Source: an uncultured Bacilli bacterium
Lineage (GTDB): Bacteria > Bacillota_I > Bacilli_A > RF39 > UBA660
Direction: 5' to 3'
NCBI GenBank assembly: GCA_934183155.1
Contig: CAKPSB010000006.1
Span: forward strand, 1 to 64,000
DNA length: 64,000 nucleotides
Position 1 is the first letter of the stretch. The number at the start of each line of letters is the position of its first letter. Both the position numbers and the translations under genes were made by a program. Shown here piece after piece: positions 60,474 through 64,000 of this stretch. Under the pieces are notes generated by a model that was not told the DNA's origin, made no database searches, and saw nothing but the letters and a program-made list of their open reading frames with translations.

Positions 60474-62748
60474 TTTCTTCACCTCCTAAAATATCTTCAA
60501 ATTTGGTGTTTTTTAAGTCTTTGACATTTTCTTCTTTGACAAAGCAAAGATCTTTAAATGGACAATTTTTGCAGCTAATGTCTTTTTCAATTCTTTTTGG
60601 TTCGATTTTAAAATCAGCTTTTAAAATTTTATCAATTGTATTATCCAAGTTTTTTTCAACCAATTCTTTGATATAGTTTATTTCATTTTTGCTAATTATT
60701 TTGGTATATGATGAAAATCCATTTTTTGTTTGTTTCATTGAACTTATTATTTCACTATTTTGATATGTTTCATCTATTTGACTAATTATGTTTTCATCAC
60801 CGATAGTATATCCATTTAATTTTAAATTGTTTTTATTTTGTTTTTCATAATCAGTTTCATCTAAAGATGGTTTAGTTAATATTTTTTGAAGATAGAAACC
60901 ATCAACAGAATATTTAGGACCTAGACCTTTTTGAATTAAATATATATATGTTGGTAATTGCATATTTAATCCATAATTAATATTGTCTAAGTTTGTTTTG
61001 ATATCACCAGTTTTATAATCAATTATTATACAGTTTATATTATCTTTTTGAATATAGTTTAACTTATCTATTATTCCTGTAAATGTAATTTTTATTTCTT
61101 TTGATTTATTAATTTCTATTTTCTTTTCTGTTAAATGACTGCTGTAGGTGGTGTGCGTTTCTTGCCATTTTATAACATCGATGTCATTTTTTAAAATGGA
61201 AAATAGTTTATTTATATAAAATTTTTCTTTTGCATTTAAGTTTTTATTTTTTAAATATGAATAATATTCTTTTTCTAAGTCAAATTCTTTTTCATACATT
61301 TTGGATAAACAAAAGTGAAATAAGTTTCCAATTAATATAGGAAATGTTTCTTCATATGGCTCTAATTTTAATATGTTTTTAGCATAAAATTTAAATGGGC
61401 ATAGGGCATAATTATTTAATGATGTATATGATAGTGTTAAATGATTTTTTAAATATTTTTTTAAGCTTTCGGTGTTTATTTGAGTATAATTGTTACTATA
61501 ATTTAAAAAATCTGTGTTTTGATAATTACTATACAATATATCTAAGGCAGAATCTTTTTCGTTATAATTAAAGTAATCATCTAATTTTTGAACTAAGGAA
61601 AATTTGTTGTAATTATTAGAACAGTTATATTTTTTTTGATAGTCTTTAATTGTGCTTAAATTAAGTTCACTTATAATAGAAGAGGGATAATAGGTTTTAA
61701 ATAAATCTTTTAGCTTATATGATATGGTTAAATTGGGGATTGATTTAATTAAAAATTTTATTTTATCTTTTTCTATTTTGTTTTTATCCGTGGATGTTAA
61801 TGCATCTATTTTTATTTTTTCTTTATCACTTATTATATCATCATCTTTATATATGTGTGGAATAACCCCTTCATTTAGGCCTGCTATATAATAGTAATTA
61901 TTCGGATTATTTATCTCATTTATGCTTATTATTTGAACAGCGTTTGAAACAGTTTCTTTGTCTAATGATATTGTTTTTAATTCGTTTTTGATAATTTCAA
62001 TTGAAACTTCATCAAGAGGATCTGGTAGGTTTAACTTATTTAATTTATCAATTATTTTGTTTTTTATATCACCATTTTCTATATTTTCTAAAGTTTCTTG
62101 AATTGAGAGATCTTTTTTTAAACTGTTTAAGAAGTGTTGAACTTCTTGCGTGCTATAACAATTATTTGCCTTTTCTAAATTAAATGGAATTTTAAATAAA
62201 TTGAATATTCTTATAAACTCGCTTTTATAGTCATCAGTAATTCCTGCTATAAAAATATTATTTATATTTACTTTTTTTAATTTTTCTATTATATCCTCAG
62301 CGATAAATGTTAATTCATCCGTTTGAGTTTGAAATTCATAAACTTTTGGAGTATAGCTACCGCAACTATTTTCTAAGAATTTTACATTTTTTATTTCTTT
62401 TAAGATATATGGTTCAATGTCTGTGTAAGCCACGGTTATATCGTGGTATTTTTCTTTAAAAAGTGGGTTTTCTTCAATCATGGCGTTTTCTTTTAAATAA
62501 GCATAGTATGGAGTTATAATTTCTGATTTTAAATGTATATTTTGAAGATATTTTTTGGCTGTTCCATAGTTTAAATTAAATTTTTTCATTAATAAATATA
62601 AACTTTTTGGATTTATTTTACCATAATAGTTATCTATAAATTCTTCTTTGTTTATTATTTTTAGGTTACATAATTTTTTTTCTGTGGAATATTTTTTTAA
62701 TATTTCTTTTTTTAAATAATTAGGCGCTATTAATAATTGTTGTTTCAT
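60457..62748 (-). CDS. addB: short AddB-type nuclease subunit
   Basis: A 763-aa partner of AddA. The C-terminal PD-(D/E)xK nuclease domain is clear: FTGIIDKLNYI and CIIIDYKTGDI. The four cysteines of the AddB iron-sulfur cluster are present: one in LCPFKFY before the nuclease and three in CKNCPFKDLC at the end. The N-terminal inactivated-helicase part is much shorter than in B. subtilis AddB (1166 aa) and has no Walker A. This matches the shortened AddB forms in reduced Firmicutes. ATG with GGTGATAAA upstream, followed and overlapped by addA. Confidence 0.88.
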   Translation of the reverse strand: MKQQLLIAPNYLKKEILKKYSTEKKLCNLKIINKEEFIDNYYGKINPKSLYLLMKKFNLNYGTAKKYLQNIHLKSEIITPYYAYLKENAMIEENPLFKEKYHDITVAYTDIEPYILKEIKNVKFLENSCGSYTPKVYEFQTQTDELTFIAEDIIEKLKKVNINNIFIAGITDDYKSEFIRIFNLFKIPFNLEKANNCYSTQEVQHFLNSLKKDLSIQETLENIENGDIKNKIIDKLNKLNLPDPLDEVSIEIIKNELKTISLDKETVSNAVQIISINEINNPNNYYYIAGLNEGVIPHIYKDDDIISDKEKIKIDALTSTDKNKIEKDKIKFLIKSIPNLTISYKLKDLFKTYYPSSIISELNLSTIKDYQKKYNCSNNYNKFSLVQKLDDYFNYNEKDSALDILYSNYQNTDFLNYSNNYTQINTESLKKYLKNHLTLSYTSLNNYALCPFKFYAKNILKLEPYEETFPILIGNLFHFCLSKMYEKEFDLEKEYYSYLKNKNLNAKEKFYINKLFSILKNDIDVIKWQETHTTYSSHLTEKKIEINKSKEIKITFTGIIDKLNYIQKDNINCIIIDYKTGDIKTNLDNINYGLNMQLPTYIYLIQKGLGPKYSVDGFYLQKILTKPSLDETDYEKQNKNNLKLNGYTIGDENIISQIDETYQNSEIISSMKQTKNGFSSYTKIISKNEINYIKELVEKNLDNTIDKILKADFKIEPKRIEKDISCKNCPFKDLCFVKEENVKDLKNTKFEDILGGEENAKLD

Positions 62749-62792
62749 TTTATCACCACTTTCTATTTAATTATAACATTAGAATAGAGAAA

Positions 62793-62818
62793 AAGTATAA
62801 AGTTTTTTCTTTATACTT
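62793..62818 (-). terminator. terminator after the SNF2 gene
   Basis: Reverse strand AAGTATAAAG-AAAAAA-CTTTATACTT (62809-62818 with 62793-62802) followed by TTCTC; T-richness is moderate. Confidence 0.8.
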
Positions 62819-62820
62819 AA

Positions 62821-64000
62821 TTATTCATTGTCGATTGCAAGAAGCATCTTGATATCTTCCTCGGTAAGCTTTGAAAATTGATTTTCGGTATGTTTTTCAT
62901 TATCAATAAGCATTTCAGCTAATTTTCTTTTTTTGTTTTGTAATTCTAGAATTTTTTCTTCAATGGTTCCTTTGGTAATTAATCTAATTACTTCAACGGT
63001 ATTTTTTTGACCTATGCGATGCGCTCTATCTGTTGCCTGATTTTCTACTTGGGGATTCCACCATAAATCTAAATGAATAACAACTGTGGCTGAGGTTAGA
63101 TTTAAACCAGTTCCTCCAGCTTTTAGGGTTATGATAAATGCATCGGTAGTATCTTTGTTAAATTTTTCAACTAATTCCATGCGTTTTTTTGATGATATAG
63201 TTCCATCTATATAATATGTGGTTATTCCTTTTTTATTTAATTTGGGAATTATTAACTCTAAAGCTTTTCGATATGTTGTAAATATTAACATTTTATGTCC
63301 ATTTTGTTTTGCTTCAGAGGCTATTTTTAATAGTTCATTTATTTTCGAACTTTCACCTTTATAATTTTCAAATTCTAAGGCTGGAGATATACATATTTGT
63401 CTTAATTTTGTTAGTAATTGCAATATTTTTAGTTTTGATTTAGTAAATCCTTCTTGTGCTATCATTTCATCAAGTGTTTCTTTTGTTTTTTCGACTTCGG
63501 CGGCATATATTTTCTTTTGTTTACTTTCTAAGTCAACATATATATTGTTTTCTATTTTAGCAGGTAGATCTTTAACAACATCTTTTTTCTTTCTCCTTAA
63601 TATAAAATACTGTATTTGTTTATTTAATCTATCCATAACTTCTTTATTTTCAATATTTTTAATACTATATTTATTTTGAAATTTTTCTTTTCCTGCGAGA
63701 TATCCTGGCATTATGAAGTCAAATATACTCCAAAGTTCCATTAAACTATTTTCTATTGGTGTTCCTGTTAAAGAAATCTTTACATTACTTTTTAATTTTT
63801 TGATTGCTTTTGAAATTCCAGTGTTGGGATTTTTGATGTTTTGTGCTTCATCTATGGCTATTAAATCAAAACTTATTTTTTGATATTTTTCTAAATCATT
63901 TCTAATTAATCCATAGGATGTTATTAAAATATTTGTATTATTTAAATTATTTAATTCATTTTGTCTTATTATTTTATTTTCGGCGATAACTTTATAATTT
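62821..64000 (-). CDS. SNF2-family DNA helicase/ATPase, C-terminal part (cut by window edge)
   Basis: About 393 residues of a SNF2 ATPase are visible; the start lies beyond position 64000. Readable motifs in order: Walker B IAIDEAQNIKNP, motif III ISLTGTPIENSLMELWSIFDF, LRRKKKDVVKDLP, then the C-terminal RecA lobe with LIFTTYRKALELI, GTGLNLTSATVVIHLDLWWNPQVENQA split and ATDRAHRIGQ (motif VI), and the ending KTEDDIKxLLAIDNE-like. I do not see the N-terminal zinc finger SWIM domain that often precedes it because it is outside the window. It moves on double-stranded DNA or remodels protein-DNA complexes; bacterial members accompany RNA polymerase or repair functions. Reading frame stays open to the window edge. 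Confidence 0.93.
   Translation of the reverse strand, partial: NYKVIAENKIIRQNELNNLNNTNILITSYGLIRNDLEKYQKISFDLIAIDEAQNIKNPNTGISKAIKKLKSNVKISLTGTPIENSLMELWSIFDFIMPGYLAGKEKFQNKYSIKNIENKEVMDRLNKQIQYFILRRKKKDVVKDLPAKIENNIYVDLESKQKKIYAAEVEKTKETLDEMIAQEGFTKSKLKILQLLTKLRQICISPALEFENYKGESSKINELLKIASEAKQNGHKMLIFTTYRKALELIIPKLNKKGITTYYIDGTISSKKRMELVEKFNKDTTDAFIITLKAGGTGLNLTSATVVIHLDLWWNPQVENQATDRAHRIGQKNTVEVIRLITKGTIEEKILELQNKKRKLAEMLIDNEKHTENQFSKLTEEDIKMLLAIDNE

Overview
The window comes from a very AT-rich, low-GC Gram-positive bacterium of the Bacilli / Mycoplasmatota-adjacent kind. Evidence for this: Bacilli-type gene order (ychF, rpsF-ssb-rpsR beside parAB-mscS-DUF951; spoIID-spoIIQ; ung-tilS-ftsH), strong AAGGAGG ribosome binding sites, frequent TTG and GTG starts, and Gram-positive surface machinery (sortases, LysM, lipoboxes). 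TGA is used as a stop (ends of ctp, mscS, ung, mfd), so this is translation table 11, not the Mycoplasma code. Endospore genes (SpoIID, a SpoIIQ-like protein, CwlD-like amidase, SleB/CwlJ-like hydrolase, a LolA/GerS-like lipoprotein) suggest a spore-former or a recent descendant of one. I cannot name the species.

Layout: 0-4.1 kb holds a leftward rRNA operon (16S complete, 23S cut by the window edge, no tRNA in the spacer) driven by three tandem promoters. From 4.2 to 17.6 kb, leftward genes encode a nucleotide phosphatase, a CtpA-type protease, envelope proteins, the c-di-AMP pair cdaA-cdaR, trmL, an unusual AAA+/thioredoxin-like cluster, a LysM protein, a bactofilin-like membrane protein and a polyprenyl synthase. 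From 17.7 to 25.5 kb are DedA, a wall hydrolase, a class D-like sortase, CIRCE-controlled clpB without an N-domain, and a zinc-ribbon/Tim44-like/SPFH cluster. An IS30-like remnant and tRNA-His follow. From 26 to 33.4 kb are sporulation and germination genes, rpiB, tRNA-Trp, htrA with an Abi_2 gene, cwlD, and a second sortase overlapping a thioester-domain adhesin that is probably its substrate.

From 33.5 to 46.7 kb lies a housekeeping block: rpsR-ssb-rpsF, ychF, AbgT transporter, DUF951, mscS, parB-parA, nitroreductase, FAD oxidoreductase, ftsH-tilS-ung. From 46.8 to 57.3 kb the genes run rightward: a small unknown protein, a compact type VII secretion-type toxin module (helical partner, 703-aa metallopeptidase toxin with HEAGH, small candidate immunity protein, DUF4176 protein), then mgtA, pth, mfd and a small membrane protein. 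The last part runs leftward again: addB-addA and the C-terminal part of a SNF2-family ATPase cut by the window edge.

Most interesting points: the type VII toxin module at 47.3-50.3 kb; the thioester adhesin/sortase pair, where both sortases in the window have Gln where catalytic Arg is expected; a stand-alone Clp-like AAA+ domain that has lost its pore-loop tyrosine and sits between two thioredoxin-like proteins; and the triplicated rRNA promoter. No CRISPR array, prophage or intact insertion sequence was seen.
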